A stretch of DNA of 64,000 nt from Sporomusa malonica (GCF_900176355.1 NZ_FWXI01000001.1:62001-126000); one strand, 5' to 3'. Counted from the stretch's first letter, positions 7,653-16,525 are shown. A program made the numbers and translations. The notes: generated from the letters alone by a model not told the origin.

Positions 7653-8309
7653 ATGCCGGTAAACAAGGAAGAATTACTCAAAAAGTTATCAGAGGCTGTT
7701 GTGGACATGAATGAGGATGAGGCTGTAAGTTTGGCACAGGAAATTGTGTCAGCGCAAATTGATGCCTATGAAGCTGTTGAGAAAGGGCTGTCTGATGGCA
7801 TGGACCGGGCAGGAAAACTATTCGAAGAAGAAGAGTATTTTATTCCTGAGCTGCTGCTGTGCTCTGATGCCATGTACGCTGGGCTGGATGTGTTAAAAGG
7901 GCATATCAAAGTTGCCGAACAAGGGGAAAAACGCAAAGTAGTCATTGGGGTTGTAGAAGGTGACACCCATGATATTGGTAAGAACCTGGTGAAGATTATG
8001 CTGGAGACTTCCGGATTTGACGTTTACGATTTGGGTAGAGATATTGCACCATTAGCCTTTGTTGAAAAGGCTAACGAAGTGAAGGCTGATATTATTGCCC
8101 TAGCTACCCTAATGACCACCACGATGGATGGGATGGCCGAGGTTGTGCGAATTTTGCAGGAACAAGACATCAAAGACCGCTACAAGGTGATTATTGGCGG
8201 CGGACCGATTTCGCAGAGCTTTGCCGATAAAATCGGCGCTAATGGCTATGCCGTTAATGCTGCAGATGCTGTAAGGATTTCTAAGCGGCTTCTAGGAGCA
8301 GCAGGGTAG
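7653..8309 (+). CDS. Corrinoid protein of the MtbC/MttC type
   Basis: 218 residues: helical cap then B12-binding domain with EGDTHDIG (His106 as the lower axial ligand) and a GGGPISQSFADKIGANGY loop. The ATG at 7653 is chosen because CATGGGAGGGCTTGAA precedes it; an in-frame ATG at 7497 is possible but adds 52 residues unlike the family. It is more distant from MtaC than the 1115 protein and resembles the carriers for methylamines or other methyl donors. The methyltransferase expected downstream is missing: only a 10-codon stub follows. Confidence 0.86.
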   Translation: MPVNKEELLKKLSEAVVDMNEDEAVSLAQEIVSAQIDAYEAVEKGLSDGMDRAGKLFEEEEYFIPELLLCSDAMYAGLDVLKGHIKVAEQGEKRKVVIGVVEGDTHDIGKNLVKIMLETSGFDVYDLGRDIAPLAFVEKANEVKADIIALATLMTTTMDGMAEVVRILQEQDIKDRYKVIIGGGPISQSFADKIGANGYAVNAADAVRISKRLLGAAG

Positions 8310-8346
8310 AAAGAATAGAAGAATTATTGATGGATGGAGGTTCAAT

Positions 8347-8379
8347 ATGAGTGTAGTACAAATTAAGGAACACAACTAA
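8347..8379 (+). pseudogene. 10-codon stub with good RBS after the corrinoid gene
   Basis: GGATGGAGGTTCAAT precedes an ATG that opens MSVVQIKEHN and then TAA. The position, where an MT1 methyltransferase gene normally follows a corrinoid protein gene, suggests the remnant of a deleted gene. It is too short to identify. A leader peptide is the alternative. Confidence 0.35.
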
Positions 8380-8456
8380 CCTCATCCGAAATAACGGCGC
8401 AGGCTTTATATTATCAACAGGCTGCGCGTTTCCACCGATGGCAATTTACTGAGTAG

Positions 8457-8511
8457 AAGCTATATCAAGCCGGAGTTGTCACTGGGCACTCCGGCTTGAT
8501 ATAGCTTTTTA
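8457..8511. terminator. Strong 20-bp hairpin terminator
   Basis: 8457-8476 pairs perfectly with 8488-8507 (20 bp), followed by T5 in the plus direction. It ends the DUF2325-corrinoid unit. The 246-nt gap 8380-8625 holds otherwise only a small GCGCAG/CTGCGC hairpin near 8397-8427. Confidence 0.9.
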
Positions 8512-8625
8512 GTAGGGGATGCAGGAAATTGATAGTTAGCAGCTAAATGAGTATATATCGATAGTAATTAAGTCGGTTAGTTTTGTAGGTAGTACTGTTT
8601 GGTGGAACAATAAGGCGGTGATGTT

Positions 8626-9861
8626 TTGGGTACAGCAAATCAGAGATCAACGCTAAAGTCAGACAGTGAGGTTATTCCGCTGTGGCGGCTATTCCTCATT
8701 TATATAGTCATTGGCTCGACTGGTTTTGGGCCGACGCTTGCCGCTGAAACCAAGAAACGATTAGTACAGAAAGAGCAATGGATTAAAGAAGAAGATTTTG
8801 TTAACGGACTATCATTGGCGCAGCTTTTGCCTGGTGCAATTTTTGTCAATCTTACTGTATATGTTGGTTATAAACTAAGAGGGATTAGCGGTGCACTGAC
8901 AGCCTTCTTGGCGTTTTTACTCGTGCCATTCGCTACCGTGCTGATTTTATCACATGTCTATTTTACATATCAGACCATTGAAGTAGTAAGCATTTTATTT
9001 AAAGGAGTCGCCGTTGTTATCGTGGGAGTCATTGCGCACGCTGTTATTGAAGTGGGGCGTTCTACTGTTGTTGATATGGCGGCAGGTATTATTGCTTTAG
9101 TCTCTGCGGGATTGATGCTCTTCTCGGGAAGTCCTTTTACTGTATTGCTGATAGCGGCCTTAGCCGGCATTCTGGCTTATTATCGCTCACTTCAGAGGCA
9201 AACAGAGGTATTATTGGAAGCCCGTAGCACGGCACCAAAAAATGATTGCTTTTTGGCTGTTCGCGTTTGGCGGTTTATTGCGCTTGGCACAATAGCTGCA
9301 ATCGCTTTGTACGCGGCACCAGTTCAGCCTATACTGATGCAGCTTGGCTGGGTTTTCTTTCGGATGGGAGCTGTTTTATTTGGTGGTGGATTATCGATGA
9401 TCCCGTTTATTCAGCAGGAAGTAGTCTCCCATTATGGCTGGATGACACTTGAGGAATTTGCTGTCGGTATCGCCCTCAGCCAGATGACGCCTGGCCCTGT
9501 CTTAATTATTGCTACATTTGTCGGGTATAAAGTTGCGGCTATCAGCGGGGCAATTGCTGCGACTATGGGTATTTTTCTTCCTTCATTATTTTTGGTTATG
9601 GGGACTGCCCAAATACACCAAAAAATTAGAAATACCACTTGGGTTCAGGCCGCTCTCAAAGGCATTGCAGCCTCATTTACCGGTATGATGGCTGTTTTGG
9701 TTGTTGGTTTGGCCCGGCATTCACTGACAGATATACCTTCGTTTATTGTGGCAATGATGGCTTTCCTGGCAATGCGGTTTGGCAAGTTAGATATCATTGT
9801 GACAATTGTCAGCGGAACCATAGTGTACTGGTTGCTGGCATTGATGGGGATTGTAATGTAG
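8626..9861 (+). CDS. chrA: Chromate transporter, ChrA family (two-domain form)
   Basis: 411 residues with the duplicated CHR architecture. The N-terminal half has GSTGFGPTLAAE and LSLAQLLPGAIFVNL; the C-terminal half has FGGGLSMIPFIQQEVV and ALSQMTPGPVLIIATFVGYK. There are about ten to twelve membrane helices. Members export chromate and perhaps other oxyanions. TTG at 8626 is taken as start, preceded by AAGGCGGTGATG; no better in-frame codon is visible. It stands alone between two terminators. Confidence 0.88.
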   Translation: MGTANQRSTLKSDSEVIPLWRLFLIYIVIGSTGFGPTLAAETKKRLVQKEQWIKEEDFVNGLSLAQLLPGAIFVNLTVYVGYKLRGISGALTAFLAFLLVPFATVLILSHVYFTYQTIEVVSILFKGVAVVIVGVIAHAVIEVGRSTVVDMAAGIIALVSAGLMLFSGSPFTVLLIAALAGILAYYRSLQRQTEVLLEARSTAPKNDCFLAVRVWRFIALGTIAAIALYAAPVQPILMQLGWVFFRMGAVLFGGGLSMIPFIQQEVVSHYGWMTLEEFAVGIALSQMTPGPVLIIATFVGYKVAAISGAIAATMGIFLPSLFLVMGTAQIHQKIRNTTWVQAALKGIAASFTGMMAVLVVGLARHSLTDIPSFIVAMMAFLAMRFGKLDIIVTIVSGTIVYWLLALMGIVM

Positions 9862-9905
9862 ACGCTATTATAAATACACTATATAAATGACTATATAATA
9901 CTACG

Positions 9906-9950
9906 AAAAAAAGATGGCCTCTCCCAGCAGTTTTCTGGGATTGAGGCCAT
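9906..9950 (-). terminator. Terminator of the atp genes
   Basis: ATGGCCTC (9914-9921) pairs with GAGGCCAT (9943-9950), and CCCAG/CTGGG pair inside. Read on the minus strand it is followed by a T-run (A7 at 9906-9912 on the plus strand). It closes the atpI-atpB-atpE unit and also lies just after convergent chrA. Confidence 0.85.
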
Positions 9951-10088
9951 TTAGCACCTTTATTGGTGTAAATTCCGAATGTAACTACGTATTGGACAGG
10001 ATCCCGATATATTAATTGATATAATAATGCCCATATAAGCAGCTAGAAATATCTAACTTCTAAGTCAATGCCACAAACGCCCACTTGC

Positions 10089-10340
10089 TTACTTTACAAA
10101 TGGATTTGAAAAAACGAGAACAATCGCAATAACGGCAGCGATAATCGGAATTGATTCGATTAACCCTACCGAAATTAACATGGATACAAGAATTGAATTT
10201 TTCGCTTCAGGCTGACGGGCAATACTTTCGACAGCTTTTGCCGTTACTTGCCCGTCACCGGTCGCAGCGCCAAATGCTGCTAAGCCAACTACAATCGCAG
10301 CGGCCAGTACTGAAGCAGCAATGATGATAGCTTGTTCCAA
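10089..10340 (-). CDS. atpE: ATP synthase F0 subunit c
   Basis: 83 residues, two membrane helices joined by the polar loop ARQPEA. The ion-binding carboxylate is Glu in GLIESIP. Glu-Ser resembles Na+-binding rings, but the Gln found in helix 1 of Na+ types (Ilyobacter Q32) is Asp here (GDGQ), so the coupling ion cannot be decided. Start is a TTG codon (10340-10338) because AAAGGAGG lies 8 nt before it; the longer frame from 10421 adds 27 charged residues foreign to the family. It is the last gene before the terminator. Confidence 0.9.
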   Translation of the reverse strand: MEQAIIIAASVLAAAIVVGLAAFGAATGDGQVTAKAVESIARQPEAKNSILVSMLISVGLIESIPIIAAVIAIVLVFSNPFVK

Positions 10341-10473
10341 TGTACTTTCCTCCTTTCCTGCCAAGCATAATTTAATAGTCTCAAAGTCTGGAATAACTAA
10401 CCTCAAGCGAGGTTGTTTCAATTTACCTCCAAATAAAATGGAAGGGTAAAATTATGAATTGATGGGCCGGCGT

Positions 10474-11151
10474 TTAATCATGATGGTCTTGTAAAGCACC
10501 TGCCAGATAAGACATGGACAGCATTGTAAAAATTAGCGCCTGAATGATGCCAACAAATACACTGAAGGCTAACCACAAAGTCGGCACAACATAGGGAACT
10601 AAAATACCCAAAATAACGATTAATATTTCGCCAGCCAGGATGTTGCCAAAAAGACGAAACGATAAGGTAACCGGTTTAGCCAATTCCTCAACTACAGTGA
10701 TAGGAAAGAACAATACATGCGGTTGGAAGAAATGCTTTATATAGGGCACGATTCCCTTGGTATGAATACTTAGGCCGTGTACCAGCACAAGAACCGCCAA
10801 TGCTAAGCCAAGTGTTGTATTAATATCATTCGTCGGTGATGTAAAACCAGGAACTAAACCCAACCAATTCGATACAAGCAAAAATAGAAATAAGGTCATA
10901 ATAAATGGAGCAAATATTTTACCCTTTGGCCCCATAGTAGCTTCGATCTGCGTGAGCAACTCTTCGATTACCATCTCTACGAAATTTTGCCAGCCCCGTG
11001 GTACAATTTCTTTTCCTCTTCGCGCTATTACTGCACCCACAATAATAATTGCCATGGTAAGCCAAGTCATATATAGAGTATCTAGATGAAATATCATCCC
11101 AGCAAAATTTACCAGCTTATGCCCCCCGATTTCCTCTCCACCATGCCCCAA
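10474..11151 (-). CDS. atpB: ATP synthase F0 subunit a
   Basis: 225 residues with five to six membrane helices. The essential Arg lies in LSFRLFGNILAGE, with the conserved PVTLSFR and Asn around it. It forms the stator half-channels against the c ring. The first codons overlap the end of the upstream subunit I gene by 43 nt. Order I-a-c follows the start of a normal F-type operon, but b, delta and all F1 genes are absent downstream. Confidence 0.93.
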   Translation of the reverse strand: MGHGGEEIGGHKLVNFAGMIFHLDTLYMTWLTMAIIIVGAVIARRGKEIVPRGWQNFVEMVIEELLTQIEATMGPKGKIFAPFIMTLFLFLLVSNWLGLVPGFTSPTNDINTTLGLALAVLVLVHGLSIHTKGIVPYIKHFFQPHVLFFPITVVEELAKPVTLSFRLFGNILAGEILIVILGILVPYVVPTLWLAFSVFVGIIQALIFTMLSMSYLAGALQDHHD

Positions 11152-11564
11152 GGTTTATGCCCTCCCGTCTTCTTATGGTTCTTCTTAGCTTCTAATATTT
11201 GTTGTCCAATTAAGAACGACGCATTTAAAAACAAGATGGTAGGCGTCGTAAAAAAGCCTACGACAAAAGCAGAATAGCCACCATCTAAGTGACGACCCAG
11301 AAAAATAAGTATAATGATCAGTAAGCTAAACCTCGCCATCCAGCCCCAGCGTAAATCGGCCGGCGCCGTTTTCTTCGGCGAATTAGTCAGCCTCTCAATC
11401 TGATAGTACAGGTGGAAAAAGTACATAACTCCTGCAATAATTCCCAAAATTAGTCCTGGAATCAGGGTAATGCCGCCATAATTATAAGCCATCCCGCAAA
11501 GTAATAAGCTGCTGAAACCAATATGTGATAAAATAACCATTATTCTAAATTCATGGTTTTTCAT
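11109..11564 (-). CDS. atpI: ATP synthase subunit I (AtpI-like)
   Basis: 151 residues, four predicted membrane helices and a basic C-terminal tail. The short hydrophobic layout and its place directly before atpB, with a 43-nt overlap, mark it as subunit I, an assembly factor for the c ring or a Mg2+-related protein. Sequence conservation in this family is low, so context carries much of the call. No strong RBS is visible before the ATG. Confidence 0.8.
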   Translation of the reverse strand: MKNHEFRIMVILSHIGFSSLLLCGMAYNYGGITLIPGLILGIIAGVMYFFHLYYQIERLTNSPKKTAPADLRWGWMARFSLLIIILIFLGRHLDGGYSAFVVGFFTTPTILFLNASFLIGQQILEAKKNHKKTGGHKPWGMVERKSGGISW

Positions 11565-11750
11565 CTTAGCTGGCTAATACGCCATCCCTCCCTAAAATTG
11601 CATTCTGATTTTCCACTGACACCAAGCTACTTATTTACCTATAAAACGAGAATATATAAGTATTTGTTATATAATATTGCAAGTTTCGTACCAACCCGAA
11701 AAGCCTGCTACTTCGGACAAGCCTTACTACTAACTGTTGCAAAACGCAGC

Positions 11751-11788
11751 AAAGAGCCTGTTGCATTTTGCAATGCAACAGGCTCTTT
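11751..11788. terminator. Perfect 17-bp hairpin after the sigma-54 activator
   Basis: 11751-11767 pairs perfectly with 11772-11788 around a 4-nt loop. The stem begins and ends with A3/T3, so it can work both ways. The stop codon of the minus-strand activator overlaps the stem. Confidence 0.8.
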
Positions 11789-13619
11789 AACAAAGCTTAT
11801 GAAGTTTACGCCACAAAGTAGTGCGGTTAATTCCTAATCGGTTTGCTGTCTTGGTATAGTTGAATCCTTCCTCAGCCAGAATTTTGGTGATAGTATGATG
11901 TTCCAGGTTAGACAAAATATTTGTATCCATCGTTTCTGCTTCATCATGCATCACATCATGGTCATGAAATAATGCTTGTCGGATGCAACTTTCTCCAATC
12001 ATATTTCCGGTAGCCAGCAGAACTGCTCTTTCTATACTATTTGCAAATTCCCGGACATTACCGGGCCAGCGATGTTTTTTAAGTATTTTTTGTATTCCGG
12101 CGCTAATAGTCACATCTTTCTTATGCTGTTTGTTAAATTTTTTTATAAAATATTCAGCCAGAGCCGGTATATCAGAAGTCCTTTCTCTAAGCGGAGGAAC
12201 ATGCACGCGAAGAATGTTTAGACGATAATATAGGTCTTGTCGAAATTGTTTATTTGCAACGAGTTCATCTAAGTTCTGATTAGTCGCCGCGATATACCTT
12301 ACATCAATAGGTATTACCCGGTCGCCGCCTAGCCGCATTACCTCTTTCTCTTGCAGTACCCTGAGTAGCCTGGATTGTAATATTAAATGCATCTCGCTGA
12401 TTTCGTCCAGAAACACCGTTCCATTATGGGCAAGTTCAAGCAATCCCGGTTTACCGCCTTTACGAGCTCCGGTAAATGCCCCTTCCTCATAACCAAACAA
12501 CTCGCTCTCTAGTAAATTATCTGGTAATGCAGCACAGTTGATGGCGACAAAAGGGCCATTCTTGCGTTTGCTCAAATTATGAATGCTCTGAGCAAACATT
12601 TCTTTTCCAGTTCCTGATTCTCCGGTAATCAGTATTGTCGAATCGGTTGCTCCATATAGGCGGGCTCGTTCTTTGGTTATCGTTAGCGCTGCCGATGTAC
12701 CAATAATTTCGTCGATAGATACTTTCGCGGTCAGGCCTTTGGCATAAAGCTTTTGGCGTATATCTTGTTCATAACGCTGCAACTGCGTGATATCTTGGAA
12801 ATTTGCAACCGCTCCCACCACTTCATTCCCAATCTTAATGGGAATACGTTTGGTAGCAATAACCTTACTGCCAATATACTGGATGTCGCCAATTTCCGAT
12901 ATTCCGTGGGCGATAACTTGCGGTAGTCGGGTATTGGGTATAATCGCGGTCACCGGTTGCGCGATTGCCTGAGCTGCAGGCATTTGAAATATTTCTTCTG
13001 CCATCGGATTGAATATATTAATGCGATTATTTGAATCAATAGAAATTATACCATCTGTCGAACTTTCAATAATTATTTTCAATAACTGGAATCTCTCTTG
13101 CTCGTTGCGGCGTACCCCAACAATTAATTGGGCTTCTTTTATCGCCTGGGAAATACTGTTTTTATCAGACTGAATGAGGATTCCCTGCAAGCCAAGCTGG
13201 ATTGCTGTTTCCACAGAAATTGAATCGCCAACAATCACACGAATACCCTGGTGCGCGGCGGTGAGAATCTTTTCTTTTGCCTCGCTGTGATTCTCTAGAT
13301 TAATTACCTGAAGAGGCATCTTACAGAAATTTAGTAGTTTTTCACAGCCGTAAATAACATTGGGAAACCCGGCTATCCCGACTAGACTTTTCTTAGGCTT
13401 TACCTTTCCTAAAGCGTTCAGCACATCAAGTACGGTAACCTTAATCTCAACTACTGGTACGTTAATTGCCGCGGCAATTAATTGCGCGGTTCCACCGCAG
13501 CTGATTATCATCTCTGCTCCTTTATCTACGGCCTCTTTCGCGGCGATTACTCCAGCTTCAAAACTGCCTGATACGACCATGACACCCTCGGGGCCCGCGC
13601 CGGCCCATTCATCCACCAT
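11787..13619 (-). CDS. Sigma-54-dependent activator, PrpR_N-PAS-AAA+-Fis (5' end disrupted?)
   Basis: 610 residues from the first in-frame ATG. Domains in order: PrpR_N-type sensor (about 1-175), PAS (about 180-290), AAA+ (about 305-530) with Walker A GESGTGKE, the sigma-54 contact loop GAFTGA and arginine-finger region, then a Fis-type HTH at the C-terminus ([19 protein letters not shown]). The family starts about 20 residues earlier. That sequence ([17 protein letters not shown]) is present in frame up to 13670, but the RBS-linked ATG at 13675 is out of frame by one base within an A5 run. Activity may depend on slippage, an internal start, or may be lost. Targets are unknown. Confidence 0.88.
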   Translation of the reverse strand: MVDEWAGAGPEGVMVVSGSFEAGVIAAKEAVDKGAEMIISCGGTAQLIAAAINVPVVEIKVTVLDVLNALGKVKPKKSLVGIAGFPNVIYGCEKLLNFCKMPLQVINLENHSEAKEKILTAAHQGIRVIVGDSISVETAIQLGLQGILIQSDKNSISQAIKEAQLIVGVRRNEQERFQLLKIIIESSTDGIISIDSNNRINIFNPMAEEIFQMPAAQAIAQPVTAIIPNTRLPQVIAHGISEIGDIQYIGSKVIATKRIPIKIGNEVVGAVANFQDITQLQRYEQDIRQKLYAKGLTAKVSIDEIIGTSAALTITKERARLYGATDSTILITGESGTGKEMFAQSIHNLSKRKNGPFVAINCAALPDNLLESELFGYEEGAFTGARKGGKPGLLELAHNGTVFLDEISEMHLILQSRLLRVLQEKEVMRLGGDRVIPIDVRYIAATNQNLDELVANKQFRQDLYYRLNILRVHVPPLRERTSDIPALAEYFIKKFNKQHKKDVTISAGIQKILKKHRWPGNVREFANSIERAVLLATGNMIGESCIRQALFHDHDVMHDEAETMDTNILSNLEHHTITKILAEEGFNYTKTANRLGINRTTLWRKLHKLC

Positions 13620-13801
13620 CTCTTGCGCTATTTGATAGATATTCGGCGTAGGCGCAACTAAGACAATTTTTGCATCTTAATACCTCCTCGTTCTGTCGGA
13701 TACGTAGAAATTGGTACTAATTAAAGTAAAAATGCATACCTATCTCGACAAATTCGAACTATTCGCTCAATAGTATTATACCTGTTTCCCTAAAATCCTC
13801 C

Positions 13802-13835
13802 TAAATTTCCAAATATTTTTTATTTTGGAAATTTA
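13802..13835. repeat. 12-bp inverted repeat upstream of the activator gene
   Basis: TAAATTTCCAAA (13802-13813) and TTTGGAAATTTA (13824-13835) form a perfect AT-rich dyad about 130 bp upstream of the activator start. TTTCCAAA also occurs twice near 14561 and 14583. They could be enhancer-type binding sites for the activator, by position only. Confidence 0.4.
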
Positions 13836-13918
13836 TTGTTTTTTTTCAAACCTCCAGGTCAACCATCTTAAGAATTGTTGTACGCCTCGCCTCCACCAAT
13901 TAAATCCGAAATAATGAG

Positions 13919-13946
13919 AACCCGCGAATTTTTCGCGGGTTTTTTG
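13919..13946. terminator. 10-bp terminator hairpin next to the CBO0543-like gene
   Basis: AACCCGCGAA (13919-13928) pairs with TTCGCGGGTT (13932-13941). It directly follows the stop codon of the minus-strand gene. The T-run (T6) is on the plus strand, and the minus-strand tail is only moderately T-rich. Confidence 0.65.
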
Positions 13947-14519
13947 TTATTGTTTAACCTCAGTTTTAGCGAGATTATAAATTTTTTGAGTTCCCCATTT
14001 GGTAATCAGTCCGATGGCTACGTAGATTGGAAATCCGTAAGCAGGAACCCATTTTAAAGGGACGTAGAGATCCAGCCATATCAGTATGGGCTCACAGATC
14101 CAGGTGAATGTACCTGCAGCAATTACTATTACTAGTAAATATTTTTTCCAATCTTTATAAGTTTGATAGATAAGCATGTATGTAACTGGTAGGACTGAAA
14201 AATTCACCTCTTCAAATCGCGGGAAGAGTGGAAAAATCTCGACTAAATATGTCCACATGCCGAGTTCGTATCCGATATGATCAAATGTTTCAGAAATAAT
14301 CATTATCCATGAGCCGAACAGTAGCGTTTCGGGTAAGCGCTTTTTATCAACCATTTTTATAAAAACAATCCAGGGTAGGATTAGTATTGCTAGCAGCAGC
14401 CACCATTGCCAGGTAAACAGGTCGAGGTATCGCCATTCATAGATATCAAGACGGGTGATTTCCAAGGTTAATTCAAGGACTCGATTTGCGATTTCCCGAT
14501 TATCCAAGCAACGATCCAC
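13947..14519 (-). CDS. CBO0543-like integral membrane protein
   Basis: Up to 190 residues with about five membrane helices, many Trp/Tyr at helix ends (WQWWLLLAILILPW, LGMWTYLVEIFPLFPR). The pattern fits the CBO0543 family, found mainly in spore-forming Firmicutes and of unknown function. The frame can start at GTG 14519 or TTG 14507; the RBS TAAGGAG overlaps the first, so the second is plausible. A similar protein is encoded at 16526, on the other side of the mobile-element region. Confidence 0.7.
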   Translation of the reverse strand: MDRCLDNREIANRVLELTLEITRLDIYEWRYLDLFTWQWWLLLAILILPWIVFIKMVDKKRLPETLLFGSWIMIISETFDHIGYELGMWTYLVEIFPLFPRFEEVNFSVLPVTYMLIYQTYKDWKKYLLVIVIAAGTFTWICEPILIWLDLYVPLKWVPAYGFPIYVAIGLITKWGTQKIYNLAKTEVKQ

Positions 14520-14619
14520 TCCTTAGGATAAATGATTATTTACTATCGTTTCTTTTATCTTTTCCAAAATCCTAATATATATTTTCCAAAATCGCGACAA
14601 GCGGCTAGTCGTGTTACAA

Positions 14620-14767
14620 GGGAAGGGACACCGGGACAGGTTCCTTGTCCCGACAAATAATATACGAAGTTGCAAAAGACTATTGAAACTTCAGATTTGG
14701 GGAGTTTAGGGAAAGTGAAATGGTTTATTTAAATATAATTGGGAGGAAGTACCTGCCCCCGCGTCCC
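14620..14767. repeat. MITE-like element, copy 1 (148 bp)
   Basis: It matches 15742-15889 over its whole length with only about five substitutions and no gaps. The ends form 22-bp imperfect terminal inverted repeats (GGGAAGGGAC... against ...GTCCCTTCCC in copy 2), and a GGGACAGG/CCTTGTCCC hairpin lies near the left end. It has no coding capacity. Similar GGGACAGG palindromes are known near REP-associated (RAYT) transposases in Clostridia. This copy has lost its last terminal bases (CACCC in place of CTTCCC). Confidence 0.8.
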
Positions 14768-14817
14768 ACCCTAGCACGCTATATATACTTAATTGGTGCG
14801 GCACATGTCTAAGCAAG

Positions 14818-14886
14818 GCAAACCCCTCCATTCCGGTAAATATCTACAGTTAGATTTTACCATAGTAGAGGGGGTTTGCTGTTTAT
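14818..14886 (+). terminator. Long hairpin with T-rich tail downstream of MITE copy 1
   Basis: GCAAACCCC (14818-14826) pairs with GGGGTTTGC (14871-14879). Inside, GGTAAA/TTTACC with TCTA/TAGA form a second stem. TGTTTATTT follows. No gene reads into it, so it may be a mobile-element end. The 511-nt gap 14520-15030 contains MITE copy 1, this hairpin and otherwise nothing recognised. Confidence 0.5.
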
Positions 14887-15030
14887 TTATTGACTTTTTC
14901 AGTGGTTTCGGACGGTTCGCGTTGATTCTTTCGTTTGAGTATGAGAGTATGGAAATATGAGTCATCGAGAACTGTCCCTAGCGACTCTGCGGGTATATAC
15001 AGAATGGTCAAAAGGAATGGTGTTTAGAAG

Positions 15031-15717
15031 ATGAGTGTAGTTGCAGAAGAACTAGATGCACTTTATCACAAGGTTAATTGTGAAGGCGAAGAGGCTATCC
15101 GAAATGAGCGAGAAGTTCTAGATCAGTTCTTGGATAATATAGACGCGGATAAGAGATCTGGGTTAACCTTACAAATAGATATACATGGGGCGACTAACGA
15201 GTTATATAAAAAGGCTATTAAGAGTATACAAGAAATTGAACCAAATATTTATATTTATCCAGATTCAGATTTGCACGTTACAGTAATTGATTTTATAAGT
15301 GCTAATCTTAAGTATGTGAAGGATGATGACCAGAATAATAAAATAATGGAGCTTATCGAAAAAGCCTTGTGCGGTATAACCAAGTTTGATTTGGTGTTCC
15401 AAGGATTGATTGTAAGTGATGCCGCAGTTTTGGGGAAAGGCTACTATATACAAGGCCTGAATCAAATCCGAAACAACATACGTAAATTAGCCAGAGAACA
15501 AAATATCAATTTAGAGCAGCGTTATCAGCGTACATCCGCTCATTTTACAGGTTTGAGATTTAAGTCACCACTTAGAAATAGAAGTGAGTTCGTAAAAGTG
15601 GTTCAAGAATATAATTTCTCAGAGGTTGGGGCATTCAGAGTCAATGAACTCGAGTTGGTCATTCATGATTGGTATAACCGTAGAAAAGCGGTAATCAAAA
15701 AATTCATCTTACCCTAA
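15031..15717 (+). CDS. 2H phosphoesterase superfamily protein (2'-5' RNA ligase-like)
   Basis: 228 residues with two H-x-T/S motifs typical of the 2H fold: HVT at 82-84 and HFT at 171-173, each within a beta strand. Such enzymes act on 2',3'-cyclic or 2'-5' phosphodiester bonds; the actual substrate is unknown. The first 45 residues are a charged helical extension. A weak RBS (AAAAGGAATGG) precedes the ATG. The gene is AT-rich and lies between two MITE copies, which suggests it arrived or was kept as part of a mobile region. Confidence 0.7.
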   Translation: MSVVAEELDALYHKVNCEGEEAIRNEREVLDQFLDNIDADKRSGLTLQIDIHGATNELYKKAIKSIQEIEPNIYIYPDSDLHVTVIDFISANLKYVKDDDQNNKIMELIEKALCGITKFDLVFQGLIVSDAAVLGKGYYIQGLNQIRNNIRKLAREQNINLEQRYQRTSAHFTGLRFKSPLRNRSEFVKVVQEYNFSEVGAFRVNELELVIHDWYNRRKAVIKKFILP

Positions 15718-15741
15718 TCATAATAGAGACTGTTGTTCATG

Positions 15742-15889
15742 GGGAAGGGACACCGGGACAGGTTCCTTGTCCCGGCAAATAATATACGAAGTTGCAAAAG
15801 ACTATTGAAACTTCAGATTTGGGGAGTTTAGGGATAGTGAAATGGTTTATTTAAATAGAATTGGGACGAAGTACCTGTCCCCGCGTCCC
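15742..15889. repeat. MITE-like element, copy 2 (148 bp)
   Basis: The better preserved copy of the element at 14620 (about 97% identity). Terminal inverted repeats are 22 bp with two mismatches. Its right end abuts the IS110 transposase remnant, so it may have inserted into that gene. No clear target-site duplication was found. Confidence 0.8.
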
Positions 15890-15890
15890 T

Positions 15891-16352
15891 TCCCTTTCTG
15901 AACAATTACCGGAGGTTGCACTACTTAGGAGCATCCCCGATATCGGTGATACACTGGCACCTATTATTTTTGGTGAGATCGGTGATGTTGATAGATTTAT
16001 GAACGCTAAGCAGTTGGTAGCCTTTAGTGGCATTGACCCATCGGTTAGGCAATCGGGTAATTTTGTAGGTACAAAAAACAAGGTAACCAAACGAGGTCGC
16101 CATTTTTGCGGCATGCGCTCTATATTGCCGCTACTACGTCTATTCGTAAGGAATCTAAAGGATAACAGGTTAACTCGGTAATTTATGAGTATTTCCAGCG
16201 GAAACAAAACCAAGAAACGAGCTTTAGGGGCTGTCATAAATAAGCTGCTGCGCATCATATTCTCGGTATTGAAGAACAAGCAGCCATTCCGATTGATTTC
16301 CCCTGATCAGCAAGTCGAAATGTATCGAAAACGCCTGCAAAGGGCAGCTTAG
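15891..16352 (+). pseudogene. IS110-family transposase remnant (C-terminal part)
   Basis: The frame LRSIPDIGDTLAPIIFGEIG, then FMNAKQLVAFSGIDPSVRQS and FVGTKNKVTKRG, is the Transposase_20 domain of IS110 elements. Near 16110 the frame shifts (continuing as HALYIAATTSIRKES), and an in-frame stop follows at about 16180 before RALGAVINKLLRIIFSVL. The N-terminal DEDD domain is missing; the MITE sits at its 5' side. A GCCTTTCTC/GAGAAAGGC hairpin near 16383-16417 may belong to the old element end. Confidence 0.85.
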
Positions 16353-16525
16353 CCAAGAATCGAATGAACATTGTTTGTGCCTTTCTCGATTAACGTTCGC
16401 GTTTGAGAAAGGCTTGTTTCCTATGCTCATTTTTACTTTGATCAAAAATTGTATTTAGGGCTTGACTTTAATTAGCTGGTCTTTGACACCACTTGCATAT
16501 AGCACCAGAAGTTAACAAATGCTCT

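Noticed and set aside
10341-10421. Longer atpE start at 10421
   Set aside because: It adds 27 residues absent from c subunits; the TTG at 10340 has AAAGGAGG at ideal distance.
12787-13635. Plus-strand open frames across the sigma-54 activator and similar antisense frames elsewhere
   Set aside because: They are low-complexity shadows of strongly conserved genes on the opposite strand, without RBS or recognisable domains.
15861-16181. Intact small protein starting inside MITE copy 2
   Set aside because: Its first residues come from the MITE end and the rest is a frameshifted IS110 transposase fragment.
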